The notes under the pieces were generated by a model. The model had not been told where the DNA came from and made no database searches. It saw nothing but the letters and a program-made list of their open reading frames with translations. Position numbers and translations under genes: made by a program. From Aurelia coerulea (lineage: Eukaryota; Cnidaria; Scyphozoa; Semaeostomeae; Ulmaridae), in contig CM076957.1 of NCBI GenBank assembly GCA_039566865.1, positions 12,967,896-13,031,895 on the forward strand: a stretch of DNA of 64,000 nucleotides. Direction: 5' to 3'. Positions 21,740 through 32,752 of this stretch are shown here, piece by piece; the first letter of the stretch is position 1, and each line of letters begins with the position of its first letter.

Positions 21740-24700
21740 TTATAGACCATAACCATTGATGAGGAATTCCTTCAATTTTGACTTGAAGATATTGAATGAG
21801 ACTGACATTTTGATAATGGTTGGGATACCATTCCAGAGTTTAGCACCATAATATTTTATTGATTTAAGACCATACAGAAATGTATTCCTTACCGACTGGA
21901 AAATGTCACCCCCAGCAGCCTGACGAGTTTCATAGCTATGAACCATGCTACCGAGCTGAAAATAGTTGTGGAAATGAGTAGGCGTGACACCATTAATAGA
22001 CTTATAGACAAATTTGAGAATATCATGGTTAATCATATCATCTAATTTAAGAATTTTCAGCGAAAAGAAGATTGGCGTTGAAGAAGAAAAGAAGGGCTGA
22101 AAAGAGATAGACCTTAGTACTTTCTTCTGTAGCGAGAAAAGGGGTGCAAGATATGTATCATAGGAGAGACCCCAAGCAGATGAGCCATAGCTTAGAAAAG
22201 AAGAGAATATGGAATAATAGAGATTTTTCAGAATATCAAGTGAAAGGAAGTGCCTGATTTTAAAGAAGATCCCAGTTGTCCTTGAAAGTTTCTTGGTTAG
22301 TTCGCTAATAGGGAATTTCCAAGAGAGATGTTCATCCATCAGGACACCTAAAAATTTAACATATTTAGCTCTAGTCACTGGTTTTTTACCAAATCTAATA
22401 TGGATATCATCAAGCAATTTCCTTCTAGATGAGCGAAATACAACAAAATTTGTTTTTTCAATTTTTAGAGCTAACTTATTTATCTCTAGCCATGACTTTA
22501 CTTTCAGCAGCTCTTTGTTTATTTTATCCTTGAGCTTGGTTATATTGTCAGATTCATAGTAAATGTTGGTATCATCTGCAAACAGGAAAAATGAGAGAAC
22601 TTTGGACACACTAGGGAGGTCATTGATATAAATTAGAAAAAGTAAAGGTCCAAGTACAGAGCCCTGAGGGACACCACAAGTAATGCCTCCAAGTTTAGAT
22701 GAATAATTGTTGACTGAAACATACTGCTGTCGATCTGTCAGGTAGGATTGAAACCAAAGGAGTGAGGTACCTCTGATACCATAATGACTCAGTTTTTGTA
22801 GTAAGATGGTATGGTTAACAGTATCGAAAGCTTTTTGCAGGTCAATAAAGATACCACAGCCAACTCTGTTTGAGTCCAAGGTACATTTCACTCTTTCACT
22901 TAAACTAATCAACGCAAGGTCAGTAGAGTGTCCATTACGGAAACCGAATTGCATTTGAAACAGAATGTCATGGAGTTCTAAGAAGTTGTACAAACGTTGG
23001 TGCATGAGTTTTTCAAAAATCTTACTGAAAATTGATAGCAATGATATGGCTCTGTAATTTGAATCCTTTGAAGCATCACCTTTCTTGAATACAGGAATAA
23101 CCTTAGCAATCTTTAATTTGTCAGAAAAAATACCATTTTGAAATGAGAAATTGATGATCTGGGAAAGCTGTACAGAGATGTGAGGATCAAGACTTTTCAA
23201 TAACTTAACTGGAATGCTATTAGGCCCAGTAGATTTGCTTTTCTTAAGTGACAGGATTATAGAAGACACCTCATCTGGGACTGTGGGCGATATAAAGAGG
23301 CTGTTAATATTTGGGCATTTAGATACCTAAGAGCAGAATTGGGATTTCTTGGAATTTTACTTGTGATTTTGTTAGCAACATCAAGAAAATAGCTATTGAA
23401 GTTGCTAGCGATCATGTCAGGGTCAGTTGATTTACACCCATTTTCATCAGTTAATTTATTGATTGAATTAGTTTCACTGCTATTTGCTTTCATTTTGATA
23501 ACGTTTCTAATTCCTTTCCATAGCAATTTCATATTTGATTTATTTTCTGTAAAGTAATTTTGGAAGTATTTAGTTTTGCTAGTCTTTAGCTCATTTACAA
23601 CTCGATTACGAAACTGTTTATAAAAGGAGTAAATTTCAGGAGACTCAGTTTGTTTGAACTGTTGAAAGAGCTTGTCTCTGAGCCTCATCATCTGCTGAAT
23701 TTGATTGTTGATCCAAGGTTTGTTTCTAAGTTTTAGAGTTTTTTTGTTCAATTTCTTTTTGGGGCAATGTTTATTAACAAGTCGGTTGAGATTTCCTAAA
23801 AATTTGTCAAACTTCCCATCTACATTCTGCTCTTCAGAATCTAAAAATCCAAAATCCATATTCTGATATTCATCAAGAAATTGGGGTTGGTCAAAGTTTT
23901 TATAATCATAAACAAGATGAGAACAGTTGGTGTAGTCAGGTGCAGAGTTTTTGAGAATAGAAAACTGAGGGAAGTGATCTGAGATTTGGATCAGGATATT
24001 TCCACTTGTGACTTTACTTGATACATCATTAGAAAAGATATTATCAATGAGGGTTGATGTTGTATCAGTAACTCTGGTTGGTTGTAGTATAAGTGGCTGT
24101 AGATGGTTGGTAAAGAAGGTATTTATACAGTCACTTGTGGGTGTGTGATTTTCATGATTGAGTAGATTGATGTTAAAATCACCCATAATGAATACAAGCT
24201 TATTTTCATTTGCAATCTTAGACATGATATCTTGCATGTGGTCATTGAACTTATTAATCTCAGAGCTTGGATGTCGATAGGCACAACAACACAAGATGTT
24301 TTTAGATTTGGTGTTCTCAATTTCAATCCAAACAGTCTCCAAATCAGATGTAGAGGTACTCAGATCTGTTTCTTTTGTCAGCTTTTAGACTAGACTTCAC
24401 ATATATACCAACCCCGCCAGCAGCACTTTGCGAAGGTGTTTTGTAAAATTTGTATCCAGGAATATCAATATTTGAAGAGATAGGAGAATCAACAGTATCT
24501 TTGGTTTCAGAAAGACCCATGATTTCGAAGACTGTACCAGTGTTTGCTAGAAGAGTAAAAAGTTCATCAAAATGTAAATGGAGACTCCTTATGTTCATGT
24601 GAAAGAGTGAAATATCCTTGGAAGATGTTTTAATAGACTGAAACTCTTGAACATTATAGTAGTTACAATCAATCTCAGGCTCGATATTCTCATCTATATC

Positions 24701-24748
24701 ATAGTCACAAAGGTTTGGAAGATTTTGTAGTTTAGAGAGAATTTCCAA
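21740..24748 (-). pseudogene. LINE A3 ORF2: APE endonuclease and reverse transcriptase
   Basis: Three open stretches on the minus strand cover the protein. 24344-24748 has the endonuclease start (FHMNIRSLHLHFDEL with catalytic Asn, IMGLSETKD with Glu). 23257-24342 has MGDFNINLL, TLIDNIF and SDHFPQF, then the linker RNKPWINNQIQQMMRLRD. 21740-23269 is a 509-codon RT with [53 protein letters not shown] and the C-terminal AKLWNGIP block. Frame changes occur at about 24343 and 23262. All catalytic residues I can read are intact, so inactivation is recent. Expected activities are target nicking and target-primed reverse transcription in the nucleus. Confidence 0.88.
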
Positions 24749-24812
24749 GGATGGCAGTAGATTAACTATTGAAGGTAGATCAGCAACATTAGTTCCCAGC
24801 AGAACATCGATG

Positions 24813-25039
24813 CTTGCGGCCCTCGGCTATTATCAAGATTATCTAGAGTGGTGTCGCCCTGGTCCGTCCAGTCTTCAGAAAACGAAAATTTTCCACGAGG
24901 TCAAAGAAGTTTTGGAGAGTTAATCACCTTGAATAGGCTTCTCAACTCGTGCTACAAACCTCAAAGTGAGATCTGTATCATCAGTTTCCTTTCCGTCATG
25001 CTGGAACCACACAAATACGGACATTTCTTGAACGCCTAA
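24813..25039 (+). pseudogene. Candidate host exon, right part, with stop codon
   Basis: This continues the frame of 21252-21400 after the LINE. It reads RLLSRLSRVVSPWSVQSS, then a polar stretch and FGELITLNRLLNSCYKPQS, ending SVMLEPHKYGHFLNA and TAA at 25037-25039. No known domain. The frame alone is 75 codons. Its value comes from exact frame continuity across the LINE insertion. Confidence 0.42.
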
Positions 25040-25088
25040 ATTAGGCCGTAGCACCCTCGTCTGACCGCGGCAGAATTGATTGTTTTAA

Positions 25089-26970
25089 CACAGGGGGTCC
25101 AGGAATGTCAGTGAAGACCACTGTAGTTTTGGTTTCTTGATTCCGCGGTTCTCGGTTCCTTCGTTCCTTGGTTCGTCATGAAAATAACAGCTGTGTAATT
25201 TGATACCGATTACATCATCCTTGTGTGCAGTCAGCCAGCTATCGTTTCATTTGTCGTGTGAGAGCTCTTCTCTTATTGGCTGTCGTTTGAATTCGCGGGT
25301 TTTTCAAATCCTGCGCCTCGTAACGGTAACTTGTAACGGTAAGAAAGAGGAAGAAAAGAGGAAAGGGATGAAACTTCAGCAGATCGCTGAAGCAGGGTCA
25401 AGTGTACGCTACTGCCACAGGGGATTCCCTCTGGAAACATGAAGGAAAACCTAAGGTCGAAGTTATGGCGAGTCCCCTTCATGAAGCTTGTTAGTCAGAG
25501 ATCTTTCAATCTGTCTTCGCTTTGAGGGAATGAATGAAAGCAAATTAGCAATTTTCTATATGAAAAGTAATTGCAAGCAGAATGATCATTTTACGTCTGA
25601 TAATGGAAGAACACCGTTGTCAATTTTACTTTACTATATACTCTTAGTGCAGCCGTGGATTGTTGGGATCTTCTCTTGACTGTCTCGATGTTTTATTTGG
25701 AAGAGTAGGATATATATCACGTTTATGTAGGGGGAAGGAGGGTTGCAGTAATAGGGTTTAGAGAAAAAACTTTCGAGGGAAGAAACTTTCACATTTTTCT
25801 CTGAAATTTGCCATAGGCGTAGGAGACGGGGGAGCTGGGGGGGGCTGCAGCCCTTCCAACTTCGGAAAATTTTGCAAAAATCAGCCATAATCGAGCAGAA
25901 ATCTGCCTTAAGTCGGGCAAAATTTTCTTAAATAATGGATTTTTTAGCGGGCAGCCCCCCAAATTTTATCTCCCCCTACGCCGATGAAATTTGCCAAAAT
26001 TCATTCCTGGAATTTATAGCTCAAAATTTCCTATAATGTTAAATTCTCAAAAATTTATTCCCGCGAAATATTCGTAATTAACGAATTTGCGAAATTCTAA
26101 TTTTGCTAAATGTCAATGTAAAAAGGATTGAGAAATCAATTAAGCACTACTTTCTTTTATTATTCGGTCAGTTATCTTATCTTTGAGTGTACTCTCGCGA
26201 TACTGTAATTCCCATTTTGAGGGATTCACAAAAGTAAATTCCAAAATTGCTTTGCCCCTTCATTTTGGATTTGCAGCCCCCCTAAAAACGCTCCGTGCAA
26301 GCGTGTAAAAACCCTCTGTTCCTAAATGAAGGCGATAATTTATTCAAATACGCGAACTGAAGTGAAAGTAATCGCAGAAATGTAAATTCAAAGTTTTTAT
26401 ACAAAGCAACCACAAATCGTTGAACTCACGCAGTTCTCGGCCCCTTGATTTTGCTTTCCGTGGTTGAAGAGAGAGGTCATTTTGTGTACTTTATGAACAA
26501 AGAACGTGACGTCAAAAACGTCAATCAAACCAACTTAATCCGTGTCCTTTGAAGCCTGTGATGCAGTAGCATACACCTGACCTCGCTTCATTTGCTCGAA
26601 AAACCTAACGGAGAAAAACTTCTTCTTTTTCTCCACGTACGAAACGAATTTCGACAGGAACTTTACAGATAGTGGTAAATACATCTATGGTATGTGTAAA
26701 ATCGTGCAGAGTAAATCGAAAGCGCTTGTCTGACATCAGAAATTTATCGAAGTTCTAGGACCACTTCTGAAGCGGCTCGACGAAGTTTCATCCCTTTCCT
26801 ACTATACTATATTCTACTGTAACAATAGCTAGCTGACCGCACGCAAGGATGATGTAATCGGTATCAAATTACACAGCTGTTATTTTCATGACGAACAAAG
26901 GAACCGAGAACCGCGGAATCAAGAAACCAAAACTACAGTGGTCTTCACTGACATTCCTGGACCCCCTGTG
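25089..26970. mobile_element. 1.9-kb foldback element with CACAGGGGGTCC ends
   Basis: Long TIRs of about 170 bp run from CACAGGGGGTCCAGGAATGT on the left and its inverse on the right (ending CCCCCTGTG at 26970). Flanks GTTTTAA (25082-25088) and GTTTTAG (26971-26977) look like a 7-bp target duplication with one change. The interior holds a nested MITE (25814-25984) and no transposase. Confidence 0.7.
25814..25984. mobile_element. 171-bp MITE with exact 12-bp flanking duplication
   Basis: The ends GGCGTAGG and CCTACGCC are inverted, followed inward by G-rich and C-rich tracts (GGGGGCTGCAGCCC, GGGCAGCCCCCC). TGAAATTTGCCA sits on both sides (25802-25813 and 25985-25996). Twelve bases is longer than most DNA-transposon families make. 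Confidence 0.6.
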
Positions 26971-27226
26971 GTTTTAGTACATCAGAAACTTTTCAAGCCG
27001 TTCACCAGTTCACCACAGCATCATTTCATTTCCCAGAAGACCGAAAAGTTACAAAACAATTTCTAATTTTATTGAAAATGATTTCATTCAATCCCGCTTT
27101 TAACTCTCTTATCCCTGACCTCAGTCATCTCTAAAGCAAATTGCGCATCAACAGCCTACAGAACTAAAGGGTTCCACGGTGTGGACACACCTGGGGCCAT
27201 TATGTCAGTTACAGTGCTCTTCCAAA

Positions 27227-27331
27227 ATGAGCCGTTGGTCTGACAATTTGTGTGCGATTCTTGAGATTTCTTTGGATATGAAACCAGAAGAGTTGGAGGA
27301 AACTGTCCTGAAGCCAATTCTATTTTGGCTG
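27227..27331 (+). CDS. Candidate first coding exon, unknown product
   Basis: An ATG at 27227 opens a frame reading MSRWSDNLCAILEISLDMKP followed by an acidic helix-like EELEETVLKP, up to a strong donor GTAAGA at 27331-27336 within a TGTAAG context. The frame would otherwise stop at 27334. It lies between the foldback and LINE C, so it may be a host exon or part of the LINE C 5' region. No partner exon was found. Confidence 0.25.
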
Positions 27332-27601
27332 TAAGATATACCAAGAAACAACACACAAAATAGACATGGTATGTGGAAACATCAAAGGGAAAGTGAATCG
27401 TACTTACACCTTCGCTGTAGGTAGGTCATTTTCAAAATTTTATTGTAGCTCTTCTGAGCAACGCAAAGCAGCGAAATCGAAAAAATATCAAAGAGATGAC
27501 ATCAGCAAACAACTTTCGCACGCTTTTTGGAAAAGCTAGGCTCAAGCTCCCTTTGATTTCAAAGTATTACGCAAGGCGGTTGCACAACCCAGAATCCATT
27601 A

Positions 27602-28174
27602 GTGGTCAAACCAGGGCAACGCTACTCTACGATTGCGCAATCGAGGAACAAAGCTAATAACATCAACGAAACGCATCCCTGGAGAAAAGGAACGACCCTA
27701 ATTGTTGGGGACAGCATCCTTTATGGCATCGACGAAAGAAAGATATGCCAGAATGGTTTGGTAAAATTAAGAGTATTTTCTGGCACTACGATTGAAGATT
27801 TAAAGGATTATTGCATCAAACCACTGTTACGCAAACATCCAAGCAAGGTAATCCTGCATGTGGGTACCAATAATGCCAGTTTGAAAAATGCAAATCCTGA
27901 TCAAATCCTAGATGCTTTACTCGATTTCAAAAAGAAAATAGAAGGCCAGGTACCAGGATGCATGGTTGTATTATCAATGCCTACAAAAAGGTTCGACAAT
28001 GAAGAATATAGAAAGATTGTAGAGTCTCTAAACAAAAAGATTATTGATCTTGGAATTGAGGCTATCAACAACAATATTTCCAGAGGTGGCATTGGAAAGA
28101 AAGGATTACATTTGAACGCTAAAGGTACAAGCAAGCTCACGTCGAAACTAGTATCTAAACTACGTAGTTTTTAA
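27602..28174 (+). CDS. LINE C ORF1: SGNH/GDSL-type esterase
   Basis: About 190 codons. Family blocks are visible: block I GDSILYGID with the nucleophile Ser (near residue 38), block III HVGTNNASLKN with Asn (near residue 82), and the C-terminal KKGLHLNAKGTSKL giving the catalytic His. SGNH esterase domains occur in ORF1 of CR1-type LINEs, where they are thought to help RNA-protein particle or membrane association. The biochemical substrate is unknown. The annotated start is GTG and the frame is open further upstream, so the true start or an upstream RNA-binding segment may be missing. The frame is intact, unlike ORF2. Confidence 0.8.
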   Translation: MVKPGQRYSTIAQSRNKANNINETHPWRKGTTLIVGDSILYGIDERKICQNGLVKLRVFSGTTIEDLKDYCIKPLLRKHPSKVILHVGTNNASLKNANPDQILDALLDFKKKIEGQVPGCMVVLSMPTKRFDNEEYRKIVESLNKKIIDLGIEAINNNISRGGIGKKGLHLNAKGTSKLTSKLVSKLRSF

Positions 28175-28202
28175 CATCAATTATACGACTGATGGCCAGG
28201 CA

Positions 28203-31200
28203 TTAAACTTAGATTCTTCACAAATTAGAGGTGGGGGTAGTTCAGATCTTAATTGTTCTGTAGTAAGTACCGTTTCTGATAAGCCTAATAATCATCAGCA
28301 TCTTGGGCACCGAAGCCGTCTTGACGAGGTCTCATCCCTTTTAAAAGAAAAGGTTATTCACATATTTGCCTTGAATGAAACAAAACTGGTCAATTCATAC
28401 CCTAAAGAACTTACGAATATTGACGGGTATCAGCATGAGCGTGAAGATAGAACCGCTAATGGGGGTGGAGTTGCACTGTATATAAGAGAGCCAATTCAAT
28501 ACACTCGCCGTATTGATCTGCCTGAAAACGATCTTGAGCTCATTTGTGTAGAAATAAAGCCCCCCAAAAGTAGACCTTACATTGTTATTGTTTGGTACCG
28601 TCCTCCAAGTGACCCTGTTGACTCCTTCAGCAAGCTTGAGACTATCCTCTCTTATTTAGACAGAGAGGGTAAGGAAATTATCCTCCTTGGCGATACAAAC
28701 TGCGATTTTGCAAGCAAATCTGCGGGGCAATTCAGTGACAACAATGCAAGACATCTTCACAGCATGTACAATCTGTTTAGCTTTACTCAGCTTATTGAGG
28801 AGCCAACTAGGGTTACTTTGGAAACGGCTACGCTGATAGACCACATTGCTACGACATGTCCCAATAACGTAGTTGAATCTGGGGTTTTGAAGATTTCGAT
28901 GAGTGACCATTATATGGTGTACTGTATTCGAAAATTGAATGGCTCCTTCAAAAAAGAACATAAAGCCATAAAAACACGGAACATGAAAAACTTTTCAGAA
29001 GAGGATTTTTTGCAAGACATTGCTTCTATTGATTGGGAGCAAATTTTAGGAACTTCTGACGTAGTTAATGAACTTGTTGAGAAATTTTCGAATTTATTTT
29101 GCCTTGTGATAGAGAAACACGCCCCTCGTCGTCAAATTCGAGTATCAGAAAAGTATTGTCCGTGGATGAATGCTGATCGAAAGAGACTGATCAGGACCAG
29201 AGATCGACTGAAAAGATCTGCAGTGAAACACAAATCACAGGCTTTGATGAGTTCTTATAGGCAATGTAGAAATCAGGTAAATACCCTGAATGTTGCGCTG
29301 AAAAGGCAATATTTCTCTGATAAAATCTTACAGCAGAAGGGTAATATGAAGGAATCATGGCAGACTATCAATAAGCTACTCAATAAACAGTCAAATCAGC
29401 AAACATAGATAGTTTGAAAGATTCTAACCAAACTGTTTTCGATAAACAAAGAATTTCGGACAATATGAATGAATTCTTTTGTTCTGTTGGGAAGAAATTA
29501 GCCGCTGATATTGATGGTACCTCTAATCCGCTTCTGTCGGGAGAATATAACATTAATGACGGTGAGAAGACTTTTAACATGAGGGCAATTAATGAAGAAG
29601 ACATCCAAAAAGCAATGGCTAAGATCAAACTAAAGAAAAGCTTTGGCAATGACAACGTCTCTGGATACTTTCTAAAGATTGCATTTCCAGTAATTTCTAG
29701 TAGTTTAGTGCAAATATTTAACGTTTCTATTGAAACTAGCACCTTTCCCGATGCTTGGAAAATTGCTAAAGTTACTCCGATTTACAAAGAAGGGGAAAAG
29801 TCAGAAAAATCGAACTATAGACCAATTTCTGTATTGCCTGTCATATCTAGGCTATGTGAGAAACTTATCTTTGACCAGTTGTACCAGTACATGAATGAAA
29901 ATTGATTTCTGTCACCAGACCAGTCTGGTTTCAGAGCTCTACACTCAACTATAACTTGCTTGCTGAAATGCACAGATGATTGGTATAACGGCATGGATAA
30001 GGGACTTTTGACTGGCATGATCTTTATTGATCTCAAAAAAGCTTTTGACACGATTCGCGCACTATGGTGTACTAAGTAAGGAGCTATCTTGGTTCAAGTC
30101 CTATCTCGCTAACAGAAAGCAGTATTGTCGAGTTAATGGTGTAGACTCGAATATGGGGAACATCGAGGTGGGAGTCCCACAGGGCTTTTTTCTCGGTCCA
30201 CTCTTATTTCTAGTGTACATAAATGACCTTCCGTGCGTTATAAAGAACTCTAAAGTGTCTATGTACCGGGTGTTCCAAAATGATGTATTATTGTTTGATT
30301 GCTTACATGTCCATAACCAACGAACCAATTTTCTAAAACTTTGTTTTATTTTCTTGCCTCAAGGCAAAATTGTATTTTAAGATGTTGGTTGTGGTTTTAC
30401 CACGGCGTTTTCATGTCGAAAAGAAGATCGATAAACTTGCTCAAATTCAAGCCTAGATGTCATGAGAAAGAAACGGCCTATCTTTCCAGTCAATATTTTA
30501 GATGTGATACAAAAGGCTGAACTTATATGTCGTTCAGAGAATATATGTCGTTCAGAGAATACGAATTCAGTTAATATTGAGTTAAGGGAATACGACTACA
30601 AGTTCAGCCTTTTGTATCACATCTAAAATGTTTACTGGAAAAATAGGCCGTTTCTTTCTCGTGCCATCTGAGGCTTGAATTTGAGCAGCTTTATTGATCT
30701 TCTTTTCGACATGAAGAAATCGGCCTAAACCACAGCCAACTTCCTCAAATACAATTTAGCCTTTCGGCAATTGGATAAAATAAAGTTTTTGAAAATCGGT
30801 TAATAAGCAATCAAACGATAATACATCATTTTGGGACACCCGGTATGCTGATGATACAAGTATTTATCAATTTTCGAAAGACATTACTCAGTTGAACGAG
30901 GCTATAAATGAAAATCTACGGAAACTTGATACTTGGCTAAAGGGGAACAAAATATCCCTCAACGTAACTAAAACCCATTCTATGCTAATTACCACCAAAC
31001 ATAAGAAGAAGCATCTAGAGATTTCAAATCAAACTTTCCAACCTTCCATTCGCGAGACTAGAGTCGAAGTTGCAAGTAATACTAAGTACTTAGGTGTTCA
31101 AATCGACGAAAATCTCACATGGAAGGAGCAAATAAAAACAGTCACTGCGAAAGCTTCCCGAGCTATCGGCTTCTTGAAATACGCCAAAAAGTATCTTCCT

Positions 31201-31665
31201 GCTGGAGTTGTGAAGACTCTCTATAGCAGCATCGTGGAGCCTCATTTCCAATACTGTTGTTCTGTTTGGGGTTGCTGCAATTCTACCGACATCTTACAAT
31301 TGCAGAGACTTCAAAACACAGCAACTCGTGTTGTGACCAATAGTGAGTTCGATGCTCCAAGTAAACCCTTGATACAAAGTTTAGGTTGGCACACGATCAA
31401 GGAGCTGATAGATAGACAGACGAAACTAATGGTTTTTAAATGCATCAACGACCTTGCTCATACCTATCTTTGCAATCTTTTCACCAAAAAAGCTGATTGC
31501 ACCGAACGTAGCCTACGAAATACAAACACTGACTTAAGGCTGCCTTTGAAAAGTTCCGCTAATGGACAAAAATGCTTTTCATTCAGGGGTGCAAAAAGCT
31601 GGAACAGCCTTTCAACTGAGGTTAAACAGGCATCTTCCGGCAATGCCTCCAAGAGCCATATTTAG
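28203..31665 (+). pseudogene. LINE C ORF2: endonuclease and reverse transcriptase, interrupted
   Basis: The endonuclease occupies 28203-29100 (IFALNETKL, GGVALYIRE, LLGDTNCDF, LIDHIATT, MSDHYMVY). The linker follows (YCPWMNADRKRLIRTRDRLK) with a frame change at about 29405. Fingers (NYRPISVLPVISRLCEKLIF) end in a TGA at 29903-29905. Motif A FIDLKKAFDT is followed by a short deletion near 30050 that changes frame. GVPQGFFLGPLLF then leads to Y-ADDTSIYQF, where the MITE 30266-30843 splits the Tyr codon. The C-terminal part 30892-31665 is open and includes YLGVQIDENLTWK and GAKSWNSL. PQGFFLGP replaces the usual PQGSVLGP. Confidence 0.85.
30266..30843. mobile_element. 578-bp foldback MITE inside the LINE C YADD motif
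   Basis: Ends CCGGGTGTTCCAAAATGATG and the inverse (CATCATTTTGGGACACCCGG) are flanked by TA on both sides (30264-30265, 30844-30845). Removing the MITE and one TA rejoins TAT-GCT-GAT-GAT, the Tyr-Ala-Asp-Asp catalytic codons. The interior is a near-complete palindrome with a TATGTCGTTCAGAGAA duplication at its centre. The insertion clearly postdates the LINE. Confidence 0.85.
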
Positions 31666-31924
31666 CGTAGACTGCTGTGTAGATAATATATTTTAGATAC
31701 CCTGTAAATTGATTTTAACACTGATCATTATTTCTAACATTGTTTTTAATAGATTAATTTGACTTTGACATATTGTAAATAGGTTTTCTCTTTCCTTTTT
31801 ATTATATTATCATTGTATTGTATCGTAGATGGAGGGCCCCTTGAAAATCAGCACTTGCTGAAGGGCTACCCTCCCTAAATATATAAAATCAAATCAAAAT
31901 CAAATTGCAGCGCTATGAGTAGCT

Positions 31925-32050
31925 AATGGTTGGATGGCGTAGTGGTAGTCATCTGCTCCTCTCACCCCAATGGGCGGAGTTCGGATCCTCATGGTGACTC
32001 ACTAACTTCTTTATTTTTATATTTTTTCTTCTCTGCTGGTTCTACTAGTG
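31925..32050 (+). mobile_element. Possible tRNA-derived SINE
   Basis: A-box-like TGGCGTAGTGG at 31935-31945 and B-box-like AGTTCGGATCC at 31978-31988, 32 bases apart, followed by a T-rich stretch rather than a clear tail. The body differs from the SINE at 13085. No cloverleaf fold is convincing, so a tRNA gene is unlikely. Confidence 0.45.
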
Positions 32051-32640
32051 CAGTCTTGTATCCACATCAAATATTTAATAATTGTTTGAAAAATATATAC
32101 AATTTTTCAAACAATATATATAATTGTTTGAAAAAAGCCAAGAGGTTAGGGTCAATTGAAAAAATAAAAAACTACGAATAATACGATTACGTTACCCCTG
32201 CTTTGGTGGTGGTTTCAGAGTTCATACACCGTTGCAATTTGTACGTTTGATTCTCCCTATCATTAAAAATTCGTATTGGATGCTCTGAATACTTTATCAA
32301 TCCCTTTCCCATCCCTTCCACACTGAACAAATCAACACATCAGTATCGTGTGTGAAGCGATCAAAGATAGGCCTAGAGCGGAAATAAAAGTTTATTTTCA
32401 ACTGTGCATGAGAACAAAAGGTGTATGCTTGAGAACAGAAGTTTTTTCAGCATCAGGCTTCTTTCGACCCAGACCTCCAAATCGCTGCCATTTTTGTTGA
32501 CGAATTCTGCTGACTCATCATTCGAAAACTAAAATCAAACTCCTAACAAAATCTCGTGCCCGCAGCCAATTAGAAGCCCTTGCTTCGCGCGCTCCGGCGC
32601 GGGCAATAAGGAAAATTCCTTTAAACTGTCAGAAATTGAA
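32051..32640. other. Spacer with a small palindrome
   Basis: TAATTGTTTGAAAAATATAT and inverted/direct copies of TTGTTTGAAAAA occur at 32067-32135. Otherwise nothing recognised, with one GCGCGCTCCGGCGCGGGC patch at 32587-32604. Confidence 0.3.
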
Positions 32641-32752
32641 CCGGGTGTCCCAACAAAATGTATACAGATTTGGTTGACTCCAGCGATGTGAATTTAGCTT
32701 TAATCAATGGTTTATCACTCTCAAAATGTTTCTCGATAGTTAACTTGAACAT
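32641..32752 (+). repeat. Foldback arm, CCGGGTGTCCC family, left limb
   Basis: Starts CCGGGTGTCCCAACAAAATG. The reverse complement of this arm lies at about 47964-48052, ending GGGACATCCGG. The arm continues after two nested insertions at 36466. The base pair before it is AA, not TA. Confidence 0.6.

Larger units (their letters stand above)
21401..24802 (-). mobile_element. LINE A3: 3.4-kb CR1/Rex-like retrotransposon with 10-bp TSD
   Basis: AACATCGATG occurs at 21391-21400 and again at 24803-24812, exactly flanking the element. The 3' end (left) is a TGAAAC tandem tail (minus strand) preceded by the family-A stem-loop and a C/G homopolymer of about 23 bases at 21618-21640. The 5' end (right) begins just upstream of the first readable coding codons, so the copy is slightly 5'-truncated. 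It is the best-preserved family-A copy here, with only two frame breaks. Confidence 0.88.
27400..31905 (+). mobile_element. LINE C: near-complete CR1-like retrotransposon
   Basis: The layout is ORF1 (27602-28174), a short spacer, ORF2 (about 28203-31665) and a 3' UTR ending in AAATCA-type repeats near 31888-31905. The left boundary is approximate. ORF1 carries an SGNH esterase, a feature known from CR1/L2-group elements. ORF2 is broken by a frame change, a stop, a small deletion and a MITE. No target duplication was identified. Confidence 0.85.

Noticed and set aside
31925..32000. tRNA gene
   Set aside because: A and B boxes are present, but I could not fold acceptor and anticodon stems. The same holds for 13085-13160. 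SINE origin is more likely.
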